The notes under the pieces are model-generated. The model did not search any database, was not told where the DNA came from, and was given only the letters and a program-made list of their open reading frames with translations. 64,000 nucleotides of DNA from Opitutales bacterium (GTDB lineage: Bacteria; Verrucomicrobiota; Verrucomicrobiia; Opitutales; Oceanipulchritudinaceae), in contig JAFIGG010000009.1 of assembly GCA_020831485.1 (NCBI GenBank), positions 1 through 64,000 of the forward strand, read 5' to 3'. Shown here piece by piece: positions 1 through 7,966 of the stretch (within the stretch, counting starts at the first letter, position 1; the number at the start of each line of letters is the position of its first letter). Position numbers and translations under genes: made by a program.

Positions 1-2
1 AG

Positions 3-308
3 CTTACCGCGCCGCACCTTGCCCGAGGCTATGCCTGGGCTAGGTCGCCGCAGACGCGGGCCGCAGTCCATCGCTTAGGAGTCAGTGGGGTCCAGCAGGT
101 ACAAGGGCTTGCTGGGCAGGTCGCATTCCCGTCGGTGAGGACCTTGGGTGTGTCTGGAGTATCGGGTGGAGTTTCAGGTGGGTTTCGATCAAATTACGAT
201 GTTACGTATGGATTCGAGGGGCTTTCAGGAGTGGAAATGGGGATTTTGGCTCCGGTGAGCATACCTTTTCTCTTCATGGATGCTCTTGTGTATGAGACAA
301 CCCGATGA
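3..308 (+). CDS. C-terminal part of an unidentified protein (5' end outside window)
   Basis: A reading frame is open from the window edge to a TGA at 306-308, giving about 101 residues. The last third looks protein-like (FRSNYDVTYGFEG, then a hydrophobic stretch PVSIPFLFMDALVYETTR), while the first half is richer in Arg, Gly and Val and less convincing. No start codon or family can be assigned. The stop lies 9 bases before the GTG of the next gene, which would suit co-transcription. It could also be a chance open frame in GC-rich DNA. Confidence 0.35.
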   Translation, partial: LTAPHLARGYAWARSPQTRAAVHRLGVSGVQQVQGLAGQVAFPSVRTLGVSGVSGGVSGGFRSNYDVTYGFEGLSGVEMGILAPVSIPFLFMDALVYETTR

Positions 309-317
309 TTCCGAAGA

Positions 318-1028
318 GTGACTTATTATCTGAAAGTCTATTCTTTAACTTGTTCCACATGGGTGAAGTTGGCTGCTTACATGGCTGTCATGTTTGAAGT
401 GGCTGGGATCCTGTTCGCCTTGTTGCACTGGAATTTTGGGGCACACGCAACATATACAATTTCATTCTATAGTACGCAATCGCTGAGTACTGCGGTTGCT
501 GTTCTGATTTTGGCATCAATTGGACAGGTTGCTCTTGCTTTAGTTCTTTCGGTTATGGCTTATCCCCTGATAGCCTGCATTCTTTCCAAGCTAAAAGGAG
601 TGAAGCTTTTGGTTTGGGTTCCAACTACTCAGGCTTCTGAAGAGGCTGAGTCGTCGACAGTTGAGATTCGGATCAATGGAGCTCGGTTTGTTGGCCTTGT
701 TCTTCTGTTGGCTGCTGGATGCATCGTCGTGTACGCTTTAACTGGATTGCTGGGTAACCTATTCGGTTGGATAACCGGAGAGGTATGGAGGTATTATTAC
801 GCTCCTGTTTTTCGAATCGTATATTTGCCAGGAATCGCCTTTATCATAGATTCAATGTTCCCCAAGCTTCCTTCGCTATTCGGAGGCATTCGCTTGCGGG
901 GGAATATGGTTTTGATTAATCCCAGGATAAGAAAGGAGCCTGTTTCAACGACGCTGCTTGGTTCTGAGAAGCTGCGTCAGCTCTATGATGCTTGGAAAAG
1001 CTTTTGGGAGCTGGGGAGGAAGGGATGA
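318..1028 (+). CDS. Hypothetical multi-pass membrane protein
   Basis: A 236-residue protein that I do not recognise. Hydrophobic segments lie at about residues 16-38, 57-89, 124-150 and 165-181, so it is probably an inner-membrane protein with about four spans. A hydrophilic loop with a Glu/Ser-rich stretch (QASEEAESSTVEIRING) separates the second and third. The C-terminal 45 residues are basic and probably cytoplasmic. The GTG start at 318 has only a purine-rich GAAGAG directly against it; an in-frame ATG at 381 would remove the first 21 residues. Base composition is more AT-rich than in the following genes, which may mean a different origin. Confidence 0.6.
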   Translation: MTYYLKVYSLTCSTWVKLAAYMAVMFEVAGILFALLHWNFGAHATYTISFYSTQSLSTAVAVLILASIGQVALALVLSVMAYPLIACILSKLKGVKLLVWVPTTQASEEAESSTVEIRINGARFVGLVLLLAAGCIVVYALTGLLGNLFGWITGEVWRYYYAPVFRIVYLPGIAFIIDSMFPKLPSLFGGIRLRGNMVLINPRIRKEPVSTTLLGSEKLRQLYDAWKSFWELGRKG

Positions 1029-1077
1029 GGGAGATGGATGGAGTGTCGGAATGTTGGATTGATGAAATGTTGGAGCG

Positions 1078-1091
1078 CGGCCTTTAGGCCG
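1078..1091. repeat. Short palindrome, intergenic
   Basis: CGGCC-TTTA-GGCCG forms a 5-bp stem with a 4-base loop in the 255-base gap between the membrane protein and the copper pair. At 1139-1163 the same gap holds a second small inverted repeat around CAAGCTAAAGCTTG. There is no T-run after either, so they read as interspersed repeat debris rather than terminators. Confidence 0.4.
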
Positions 1092-1180
1092 AAGTGGGAG
1101 TGTTGATAGGGTCGATGTGGTGGCTGGAGTTGCGGGGGGCAAGCTAAAGCTTGTGCTCCAACGGGAGGGATGGTGGCGCT

Positions 1181-1201
1181 GGACGGACGAGGGCGTCCGT
1201 C
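1181..1201. repeat. Interspersed palindromic repeat, copy A
   Basis: An imperfect palindrome of the form GGACGGACG/AGGG/CGTCCGTC. An almost identical element lies at 3905-3925 after the copper receptor gene, so the two flank the copper pair. This is a small dispersed, REP-like repeat; no open reading frame or transposase is linked to it. Confidence 0.5.
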
Positions 1202-1283
1202 TCTCCGGGAGAGGGTGCTTCTTTTCATTGTCTTGACCTTCATCAAGGTCTTGTTTCCTCTGATCTGCTAATCTCTCTTCACC

Positions 1284-1709
1284 ATGAATCAACGGATCCA
1301 GAGTTCAGGCATTCATTCCGGCAGGCGCGTGCGTTTGGTGGTGTTGCTGTTTGGTTGGATGTTGGCGACGGGGACGATTCTGGATGTGGTGCAGGTGTTT
1401 GCCTGGAGCCGGATGTGGGTGGATAATGTGCAGACTCAATCGGTGGGGGAGGCCTTTGCGCGAACCTTTTCTGAGGAAGGTATGTGCCCCTTGTGTCATT
1501 CGGTGCAGGCAGTGAAGCGTGATCAGGCGGAGAGGTTTCCGTATGCCGTCAACTTGTTGGAACGCAATCCGGTGCTGCCTGTGGAAGGCTTTTCCATTGC
1601 ATTGGTGTTGCCGGATGTATTTGAACGCTGGCCGAAAGTTTTGGACGAAGAGGGCCTCGTGATGGCGATGCGCCCACCGGCACCGCCTCCGCGAATTCAG
1701 GTGTCCTGA
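1284..1709 (+). CDS. Small CPLC-motif membrane protein, probably copper-associated (DUF2946-like)
   Basis: A 141-residue protein with one hydrophobic segment at about residues 17-40 and a CPLCH motif (Cys68, Cys71, His72) placed after it, so the metal-binding-type motif is probably periplasmic. The C-terminus is rich in Pro (PPAPPPRIQV). Small proteins with one span and a CPxC motif (DUF2946 type) are often found next to copper-related TonB receptors, and the next gene is such a receptor. A role in copper binding or delivery is inferred from context and motif only. The stop overlaps the left arm of a nested hairpin (1694-1773). Confidence 0.6.
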   Translation: MNQRIQSSGIHSGRRVRLVVLLFGWMLATGTILDVVQVFAWSRMWVDNVQTQSVGEAFARTFSEEGMCPLCHSVQAVKRDQAERFPYAVNLLERNPVLPVEGFSIALVLPDVFERWPKVLDEEGLVMAMRPPAPPPRIQVS

Positions 1710-1773
1710 AGCAACTGAAGATTGAATACACCAACTGCTGGGACAGTTGGTGATCCTCACTGACACCTGAATT
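1694..1773 (+). other. Nested inverted-repeat element between the two copper genes
   Basis: Two perfect inverted repeats are nested. The outer arms are AATTCAGGTGTC (1694-1705) and GACACCTGAATT (1762-1773), 12 bp. The inner hairpin is CACCAACTG (1729-1737), loop CTGGGA, CAGTTGGTG (1744-1752), 9 bp. The left outer arm runs into the stop region of the CPLC gene and the right arm ends 11 bases before the ATG of the receptor. It has no T-run, so it is not a classic terminator. It could be an mRNA processing or translation-control structure, or a protein-binding site. Confidence 0.6.
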
Positions 1774-1784
1774 TTGATTTTGAA

Positions 1785-3860
1785 ATGAAACCTGTTTGCG
1801 CGTACGCGCGTACCTTTAAACCGGCCCTTGTGGCCGCTGCATTCACGCTGCCTTTTTCGGCATCCTACGGCCTGGAGGTGATTGATTTGCCGCCGTTGAC
1901 GGTGATCTCCCAGCCGGGAGCTGTGCCCCTGATGACGGAAATCGATCCGAAGGCCCCGGCACAGCCGATACCCGCCCAGGATGGCGCGGAGATTCTTCGC
2001 ACCATTCCCGGCTTCAATGTTATTCGCAAAGGGGGCACCGACGGCGATCCGGTCATCCGTGGCATGGCCGGTTCCCGCCTGGGTATTCTGCTCAACGGCG
2101 AGAACATTCTCGGCGGTTGTGGCAATCGTATGGACCCGCCGACCGCCTATGTATTTCCTTCCAGCTACGACGCCGTCACTGTATTGAAAGGTCCACAATC
2201 CGTGCTCTATGGACCGGGCAATTCGGCCGGGGTGGTTCTGTTTGAGAGGAACCCACAGTATTACAGCGAGGCCACCTTCGGAGCCAACGCCGCGCTTACA
2301 CTAGGCTCCTGGGATCGGAACGATCAGTTTATCGACCTGAGGGCCGGTAATTCGTTGGGCTATGTGCAGGTTACCGGCAACCGGACTGCCTCGGGGGACT
2401 ATAAAGACGGCGCTGGCCGCCGTGTGCATTCGCAGTATGAGCGCTGGAGTCTGCAGTCGACCGTGGGATGGACTCCGGATGCAGAGACTGCTTTGGAGCT
2501 GACCACCACCCTGAGCGATGGCGAGGCCGCCTACGCCGATCGCATGATGGACGGCAGTAAGTTTGCCCGCCGTCACCTCGGCTTGCGTTTTCGTCGCAGT
2601 GGCCTCGCCGGGATCGTCGAATCGGTGGACGCGAACGTCTTTGTGAACGATGTCGACCACGTAATGGACAACTACAGTCTGCGGGAATTCAACCCGACAA
2701 TGATGATGCCCAATCCAATGGCTTCGAACCCGGATCGCCTCACCTGGGGAGGCCGGGTTAACACGCATCTGGACGTGGATGCTCTGGAGCGGCTGGTCAT
2801 TGGCAGTGATTATCAAGCGAACCGCCACCGCACCCGCAGGAGCATGAATGAGCCCATGAACTCTTACCGTAATAGTCCAAGGGTCGAAGACGCGGAGTTT
2901 GAGGTGGGTGGATTATATGGCGAACTCACACGCAGCCTCGCTCAACGCAAGCGCATCCTCGCCGGGGCACGCCTCGACTTTTGGCAAGCAAAGGACCTGC
3001 GCGAAAGCGTTTCCATCGGCATGATGGGCAGCGAGCCGAACCCGACCGCCGGGCAGCGCCGCCGGGACACTTTACCCAGTGCCTTTGTCCGCTATGAGCA
3101 GGAAGTCGCCCACGGCCTCACCGCCTTTGCCGGCCTTGGCCACGCGCAGCGCTTTCCCGATTATTGGGAGCTGTTCAACAAGGAGGCAGAGGATGGACTG
3201 AGTGCCTTTCAGTCCGCTGCTGAAAAGACCACACAAGTGGACCTGGGCCTGACCTATCAATCCAGTCAGCTCGCGGTTTCCTTGTCTGCTTTTGTCGGTC
3301 GCATCGACGACTACCTGCTGATCGAAAGCAGCTTTGCCAAGCCCGCAGGCATGATGGGCAGCCGCGATGCCACTGTGACCCGCAATGTCGATGCCACCAC
3401 CCTGGGCGGGGAATTGAGCCTTGTCTACCGTTTCGCCGAGCACTGGCAGGTCGACGGCAGCGTCGCCTCGGTGCGCGGACGCAACCGCAGCGACGGCCTG
3501 CCCCTTGCTCAGCAACCGCCCTTGGAGGGCAAACTTGGATTGACCTACAGTGAGGGTCGCTTTTCGGTCGGTGGCCTGCTGAGGGCTGTCTCGGCCCAAG
3601 ACCGGGTGGCCATCAACCAGGGCAATATCGTTGGCCAGGATCTCGGTCGCAGCCCCGGTTTTGCCGTATTTGCCCTCAACGCTTCCTGGGCCTTCAGCGC
3701 CAACAGCCGCCTCGTCGGCGGTGTCGACAACCTCTTCGACCGCGAATACGCCGAGCACCTTAGCCGTGGCGGCAGCATGGTAGCCGGCTTCCCGCCCCCG
3801 ACCACCCGCATCAACGAACCCGGCCGCACTGCATGGCTGAAATGGGATCTGCGGTTTTAG
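1785..3860 (+). CDS. TonB-dependent copper receptor, OprC/NosA type
   Basis: A 691-residue outer-membrane receptor with a signal peptide (cleavage near SASYG, about residue 29), a plug domain (about 45-160, with GPQSVLYGPGNSAGVVLFER) and a 22-strand-type barrel ending in F. The OprC/NosA family (TonB-copper, TIGR01778) carries the plug motif seen here. The copper site described for Pseudomonas OprC is CxxxM plus HxM; both are present, as Cys112-G-N-R-Met116 and His292-V-Met294. The chain also has Met-rich external patches (TMMMPNPM, MNEPMN, GMMGS twice). It presumably imports copper, energised by TonB. It follows the CPLC protein gene, with a nested hairpin between them. An uncommon alternative would be another metal or metallophore receptor. 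Confidence 0.85.
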   Translation: MKPVCAYARTFKPALVAAAFTLPFSASYGLEVIDLPPLTVISQPGAVPLMTEIDPKAPAQPIPAQDGAEILRTIPGFNVIRKGGTDGDPVIRGMAGSRLGILLNGENILGGCGNRMDPPTAYVFPSSYDAVTVLKGPQSVLYGPGNSAGVVLFERNPQYYSEATFGANAALTLGSWDRNDQFIDLRAGNSLGYVQVTGNRTASGDYKDGAGRRVHSQYERWSLQSTVGWTPDAETALELTTTLSDGEAAYADRMMDGSKFARRHLGLRFRRSGLAGIVESVDANVFVNDVDHVMDNYSLREFNPTMMMPNPMASNPDRLTWGGRVNTHLDVDALERLVIGSDYQANRHRTRRSMNEPMNSYRNSPRVEDAEFEVGGLYGELTRSLAQRKRILAGARLDFWQAKDLRESVSIGMMGSEPNPTAGQRRRDTLPSAFVRYEQEVAHGLTAFAGLGHAQRFPDYWELFNKEAEDGLSAFQSAAEKTTQVDLGLTYQSSQLAVSLSAFVGRIDDYLLIESSFAKPAGMMGSRDATVTRNVDATTLGGELSLVYRFAEHWQVDGSVASVRGRNRSDGLPLAQQPPLEGKLGLTYSEGRFSVGGLLRAVSAQDRVAINQGNIVGQDLGRSPGFAVFALNASWAFSANSRLVGGVDNLFDREYAEHLSRGGSMVAGFPPPTTRINEPGRTAWLKWDLRF

Positions 3861-3868
3861 TCTGGGAG

Positions 3869-3887
3869 CGGGCGCGCCCCGCGCCCG
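3869..3887. repeat. GC-rich hairpin after copper receptor
   Basis: CGGGCGCG-CCC-CGCGCCCG, an 8-bp perfect stem, starts 8 bases after the receptor stop. There is no following T-run. It may help end or protect the transcript, but it resembles the dispersed GC-rich repeats common in intergenic DNA. Confidence 0.45.
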
Positions 3888-3904
3888 TAGCGTGGCCTTG
3901 GACT

Positions 3905-3925
3905 GGACGGACGAGGCGTCCGTCC
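3905..3925. repeat. Interspersed palindromic repeat, copy B
   Basis: GGACGGACG/AG/GCGTCCGTCC, a near-perfect palindrome matching copy A at 1181-1201. The two copies lie just outside the copper gene pair. Confidence 0.5.
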
Positions 3926-4001
3926 CCCTGAAACCGCCGCTACGCACCTTACCATAAACCCGCGACACCATTTATCAGGTGGTCGTCAGCTCGCATCTTC
4001 G

Positions 4002-4032
4002 GAGCTCTTCCCCATTCCCCGGGGAAGAGCTC
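4002..4032 (+). other. Perfect 12-bp hairpin just before the dehydrogenase operon
   Basis: GAGCTCTTCCCC (4002-4013) pairs perfectly with GGGGAAGAGCTC (4021-4032) across a 7-base loop. It is followed by TCTTTATC, a weak T-run, and then the ATG at 4046, 13 bases on. It could be the terminator of the copper receptor transcript. It could also be a leader structure, because its purine-rich right arm is the only Shine-Dalgarno-like sequence before the start. Confidence 0.55.
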
Positions 4033-4045
4033 TCTTTATCATCCT

Positions 4046-5032
4046 ATGAAAGCAAAAGCCGTCGTTTTTACCGCTCCGAATCAAGTGACTTTTCAAGAGG
4101 TCGATTGCCCCGACCCCGGTCCGCAGAGTGTGGTCGTCAACGTGACCCATTCCTGGATCAGCAACGGGACCGAGGGCTCCTACCTGCGTGGAGAGCGGAT
4201 TGAAGGGGATACGCCCTGGCGTCCCGGGGACCCGCATCCTTTCCCTGTTGCGGCGGGTTACCAGAAAGTTGGTGTCGTGGACTGGGTCGGCGAGGAAGTG
4301 ACAGACCTGAAAAAAGGCGATGCAGTCTTTGTTTCTGTGAGCCAGATCAACGATATGTTCGAGCCGCGCGGCGGACACGTTTCGCCATCGGTTTCCGGGC
4401 GCGGTGCGGTGATCAAAATTCCGGAAGGCATCAGCCCACTGGCCTATTCAGGGCTGGTGTTGACTCAGGTAGGCTACAATTGCGGCGCACGTCCACAGCT
4501 GCAGCCTGGCGATGGTGCGGTGGTGATCGGCGATGGACTGGTTGGGCAGTGGGCGGCGCAGATGCTCGCTCACCGGGGGGCACAGGTGATACTCGTAGGA
4601 CGCCATCCGGACCGTCTGGCTTATTTCAAGCAGGGCGAGACTTTACTTGAAGCCGATGGAGCATGGCGCGAAAAGGTCCGCGAACGCTTTAAAGAGGGCA
4701 TTCAGGTGGGCGTTGACACCGTTGGCTCGATCGCGGTGATGAACGATTTGCAGATACTTATGAAGCGCTACGCGCACCTGGTGTCCGCCGGGTTTTATGG
4801 CCCGAACGATGCCTTTGAACTCCAACCGCCACGCTACCGGGAAATTTCCATCGACCTGGTCTCCGGGGCCACTCAGGAGCGGCTTGAAAAAACCATGGAG
4901 CTGGTCCATCAAAGGGCCCTCGATACACTTTCGCTGATCACCCATCACTTCCCGGTGGAACAAGCGACGGAGGCTTGGGATTTGATTGAATCGAAACGCG
5001 AGACCGTGCTGGGTGTGGTTTTGGATTGGTGA
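4046..5032 (+). CDS. MDR-family (medium-chain) dehydrogenase, zinc site not evident
   Basis: A 328-residue oxidoreductase of the medium-chain dehydrogenase/reductase superfamily. The N-terminal GroES-like domain spans about residues 1-140 and the Rossmann domain about 145-300, with the dinucleotide motif VVIGDGLVGQWAAQM. The usual catalytic-zinc CGTD/GHE residues are not evident (ISNGTEGSYLRGE in that region), which recalls the bacteriochlorophyllide dehydrogenase-like branch. It is the first of four genes in the same direction: a second MDR enzyme follows after 16 bases, then a lyase-like and a BNR protein. The pair probably oxidises or reduces a sugar derivative, but the substrate cannot be read from sequence. 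Confidence 0.75.
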   Translation: MKAKAVVFTAPNQVTFQEVDCPDPGPQSVVVNVTHSWISNGTEGSYLRGERIEGDTPWRPGDPHPFPVAAGYQKVGVVDWVGEEVTDLKKGDAVFVSVSQINDMFEPRGGHVSPSVSGRGAVIKIPEGISPLAYSGLVLTQVGYNCGARPQLQPGDGAVVIGDGLVGQWAAQMLAHRGAQVILVGRHPDRLAYFKQGETLLEADGAWREKVRERFKEGIQVGVDTVGSIAVMNDLQILMKRYAHLVSAGFYGPNDAFELQPPRYREISIDLVSGATQERLEKTMELVHQRALDTLSLITHHFPVEQATEAWDLIESKRETVLGVVLDW

Positions 5033-5048
5033 ACGCCGAGGAGATTAA

Positions 5049-6014
5049 ATGAAAGCTATTCAATACGTCGAAGCAGGTAGGCCCGAATGGGTGGAAGTTC
5101 CGGATCCGGAAGCCGGCAAGGGCCAGGTCGTTGTCGCGGTTCGGGGTGTGACCACCTGTCCGCATTGGGATCTGCACATCATGGCCGGCAAGTCGATGGC
5201 TCCCGGAGGGGTGGTGAACTATCCCTACCCGGTTGGACAGCCGGGGCACGAAGCCATGGGCGAAGTCACGGCCGTCGGGCCCGGCGTCGAGGATCTTAAA
5301 GTCGGCGATACCGTTGCCTTCTGGCAGGACCAGGGCGCCGGCAGGTCCGGCTGTTATGCGGAACAGGTGCTTGCGGAAGCGAACAACCTGTTGAAGGTTT
5401 CCCCGGCCTACGAACCTCAGCAAATCGCTTCCTTGGAGCTGGCCATGTGCGTGCAGGTTTCTTTCGACCAGGTTCTCAACATCACGGCGATTGAAGGCAA
5501 GCGTATGGCGATCAGTGGCCTCGGCCCAGCGGGTCTGGTAGCGCTGCAGATGGCAAAAGCCTATGGTGCGGCGGAGGTTATTGCCTTCGATCCCCTTTCT
5601 TCACGGCGCGAATTGGCGCTTGAGCTCGGAGCAACCCGGGTGCTGAACCCTTTGGATGAAAAAGCCTGGCCGCAGGATCGTTTCAGTCCGGACGCTCTGG
5701 ACCTTGCGATTGACTGCACGGGACTGAACTCGGCAGTCCAGTATCTGATGCACCGGACCCGATCCGTCGTGGCCTTGTTCGGGGTCCTGCGCGAAGAGGT
5801 GCAGTTTGGCTTCCGGCACTGGTGCCGCGGCCTACACCTCGTCGGTTACGGCGACCACAACCGCGCCGCCGCCGAGCGTGCGCTCGCGCTGATCGACACA
5901 GGCAAACTCCGGTTGGATCCACTGGTCAGCAAAACCTTGCCCCTCACCGCCTACGCAGAAGGAGTTGAACTCCTGAAAGCCCAACAAGCCATCAAGGTCT
6001 GCTTCATCCCCTGA
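5049..6014 (+). CDS. Zinc-type alcohol/sugar dehydrogenase, MDR family
   Basis: A 321-residue medium-chain dehydrogenase. The catalytic-zinc residues of the family are visible: Cys38 in TTCPHWD and a GHE motif near residue 66-68 (QPGHEAMGEV). The Rossmann motif is GLGPAGLVALQMA near residue 160, followed by VIAFDPLSSRR, where the acidic residue after the second strand suggests NAD rather than NADP. The structural-zinc four-Cys loop is missing, as in shorter members. A good ribosome site (GAGGAG) lies 6 bases before the ATG. It is probably translated together with the paralogous dehydrogenase just upstream and may work on the same sugar. Confidence 0.8.
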   Translation: MKAIQYVEAGRPEWVEVPDPEAGKGQVVVAVRGVTTCPHWDLHIMAGKSMAPGGVVNYPYPVGQPGHEAMGEVTAVGPGVEDLKVGDTVAFWQDQGAGRSGCYAEQVLAEANNLLKVSPAYEPQQIASLELAMCVQVSFDQVLNITAIEGKRMAISGLGPAGLVALQMAKAYGAAEVIAFDPLSSRRELALELGATRVLNPLDEKAWPQDRFSPDALDLAIDCTGLNSAVQYLMHRTRSVVALFGVLREEVQFGFRHWCRGLHLVGYGDHNRAAAERALALIDTGKLRLDPLVSKTLPLTAYAEGVELLKAQQAIKVCFIP

Positions 6015-6043
6015 CCCAATCCCATAACATTCCCATTTCCCCC

Positions 6044-7966
6044 ATGATTTCCATACCATCCCATTCCCTCAAGCCCATCCGAGCCCTAGCGCTAGTCCTA
6101 GCCCTCGCCTCAGGCACCTTTGTCTCAGCCGATCCCTTGCTCAAGAGCGACGCTGAAATCCAAAACGAATTCCGCGACCGAGCGACTTACGTGCTGGACA
6201 ATGCCATTGAGCGTATCGATCCCAGCGATACGGATGCCGGCGGAATCTATGACCTTGCCGTTGCTCTGAACCGCGGCGAGCACATTGACTGGGCGCGGCA
6301 GCGATTGCGCAGCTACAATGAAACGCCGAGTGGCAGCATGTTCTGGATGATTCCGATGGTTCTGCTGATGCAGGCCGATGGCGGCAATCTGACCGAGGAG
6401 GATTGGTCCTTTATCCAGGAACTGTGGCGGACTTATTACCCCTATCGGGGCGATACCGAAAATCATTGGCTGATGTATTACACCGGTCTGTATCTCGCCG
6501 CTGAGATGTTTCCCGAAGCCGGCACCGATGCCTGGTACAACGGCCGTTCATCCGCCGAGAACATGGCCGAAGCCAAGGAATATATCCTGGATTGGGTTCG
6601 GATTACCACCTCCTACGGGCAGGGCGAATACGATTCACCGCGTTACATAGGCGAATACACCCGGCCCATGGCCTTGCTCGCAGGTTGGGCCCGTGATTCG
6701 GAGCTTCGGCAGATCGGGCGCATGATGATGGATTACCTGATTTTGGATTTTACGGTTGAAAGCCTTGAAGGCCTGCACGGAGGCGCTCAGAGCCGCGCCT
6801 ATCCCCGCGAGATCCTCAGACCCGCGCTTTCCGTTTCAATGGCGCATTCCTGGCTGTTTTTTGGTCAGGGTGAATTCTCGCCCAACGCATCTAATACCCT
6901 GGTTGCACTGAGCGGTTACACGCCGCCGCCGATCCTTTACCGAATCGCCCATGACCGCAGTGAGGCCTATGTGCACAAAGAGTTGAAGCGTACCCGCTGG
7001 CGCCTGCGCAATGTAGGGGCGGATACTTTTGAGGTAGACGGAAAGCGCACCCGACCGGTTTATAAATACAGCTATGTGCATCCGGACTATATTCTAGGCT
7101 CGTCTCAGGGCGGACTGCTGCAGCCGATTCAGCAGCGCACCTGGAACCTGATCTGGAGGGAGGATGAGCCGCTGGATAAATCCAATACCTTTTTTGCCCT
7201 GCACCCGTATTCCTCGCCCAAGGAAGGCATGATGTATTTTCCCTCGGATTGGGATACCGTCACCGACCTCATCGCCCGCTCAAAAGCGGATTACGATACC
7301 GAGGACAAGCTCATCGGCGGCTCGAAATACGAATACATCGTGCAGCACAAATCGGCCTTGATCGGGCTGTATGATATTCCGGAGGGCACTCGCTTTCCCC
7401 TGATCAATACTTTCTTTTCACGCGACCTGGAGCACCGCACGGAAGACCCCTCCGGCTGGATCTTTGCCCAGGGTGGACCGGTCTACATTGGCTACTATCC
7501 GATGGCTCCCGGTGAATGGAAGCCGGTGGACTGGACTGGCCTGATGGCTGGCGGCGCTGGCGGATGGTTCAGTGCCAACTTTGTCGAATGGTCGGAGGGC
7601 AGTGAGTCCTATGTCAGCTACGACCTGAAAAACGGCTACGTTTTGCAGGTGGCCCCCGTTCGTGATTTTGACTCCTTCGAAGACTTTAAACGCGCGGTGC
7701 GTGCTTTGCCCCTGGAGACCTCAGTCGAGCCTGTGCCATCAGTTCGCTTCACCTCGCTGGAAGGCGCAGAGCTTGAAGTCCGCTACAAGGAGCCATTGAT
7801 CGTCGACGGTAAGGCGATCCGCACCGAGGACTGGATGTTGTATGACGGGCCCTTTGCTCGGGCTGAGCGTGAGAGTCAGACCCTCGACATTATCTATGGC
7901 AGCGAACGCTACCATCTGGACTTTATCCAGCGCCGCATTGAATCCTCAATTTCTTCCGAACAATGA
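6044..7966 (+). CDS. Secreted (alpha/alpha)-toroid protein, polysaccharide-lyase-like
   Basis: A 640-residue exported protein with a signal peptide (cleaved near residue 30, TFVSA-D). About residues 40-300 are helix-rich with repeated Trp, Tyr and Glu motifs (ENHWLMYYTGLYL, GEYDSPRYIGEYTRP, LHGGAQSRAYP), typical of the alpha/alpha-barrel part of polysaccharide lyases and related proteins. The C-terminal half is beta-rich with many aromatic residues. I cannot assign a PL or GH family, and no known catalytic set is recognisable, so substrate and even catalysis are open. It overlaps the following BNR protein by 4 bases (ATGA), so the two are translationally coupled. Confidence 0.65.
   Translation: MISIPSHSLKPIRALALVLALASGTFVSADPLLKSDAEIQNEFRDRATYVLDNAIERIDPSDTDAGGIYDLAVALNRGEHIDWARQRLRSYNETPSGSMFWMIPMVLLMQADGGNLTEEDWSFIQELWRTYYPYRGDTENHWLMYYTGLYLAAEMFPEAGTDAWYNGRSSAENMAEAKEYILDWVRITTSYGQGEYDSPRYIGEYTRPMALLAGWARDSELRQIGRMMMDYLILDFTVESLEGLHGGAQSRAYPREILRPALSVSMAHSWLFFGQGEFSPNASNTLVALSGYTPPPILYRIAHDRSEAYVHKELKRTRWRLRNVGADTFEVDGKRTRPVYKYSYVHPDYILGSSQGGLLQPIQQRTWNLIWREDEPLDKSNTFFALHPYSSPKEGMMYFPSDWDTVTDLIARSKADYDTEDKLIGGSKYEYIVQHKSALIGLYDIPEGTRFPLINTFFSRDLEHRTEDPSGWIFAQGGPVYIGYYPMAPGEWKPVDWTGLMAGGAGGWFSANFVEWSEGSESYVSYDLKNGYVLQVAPVRDFDSFEDFKRAVRALPLETSVEPVPSVRFTSLEGAELEVRYKEPLIVDGKAIRTEDWMLYDGPFARAERESQTLDIIYGSERYHLDFIQRRIESSISSEQ

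Noticed and set aside
1305-2198. 297-codon minus-strand frame across the copper pair
   Set aside because: It is rich in His, Arg and Gln in a pattern typical of antisense translation and has no recognisable domain.
3072-3971. Long open frame opposite the copper receptor gene
   Set aside because: It mirrors a well-supported receptor gene and its translation has no domain character; it reflects GC-rich codon use.
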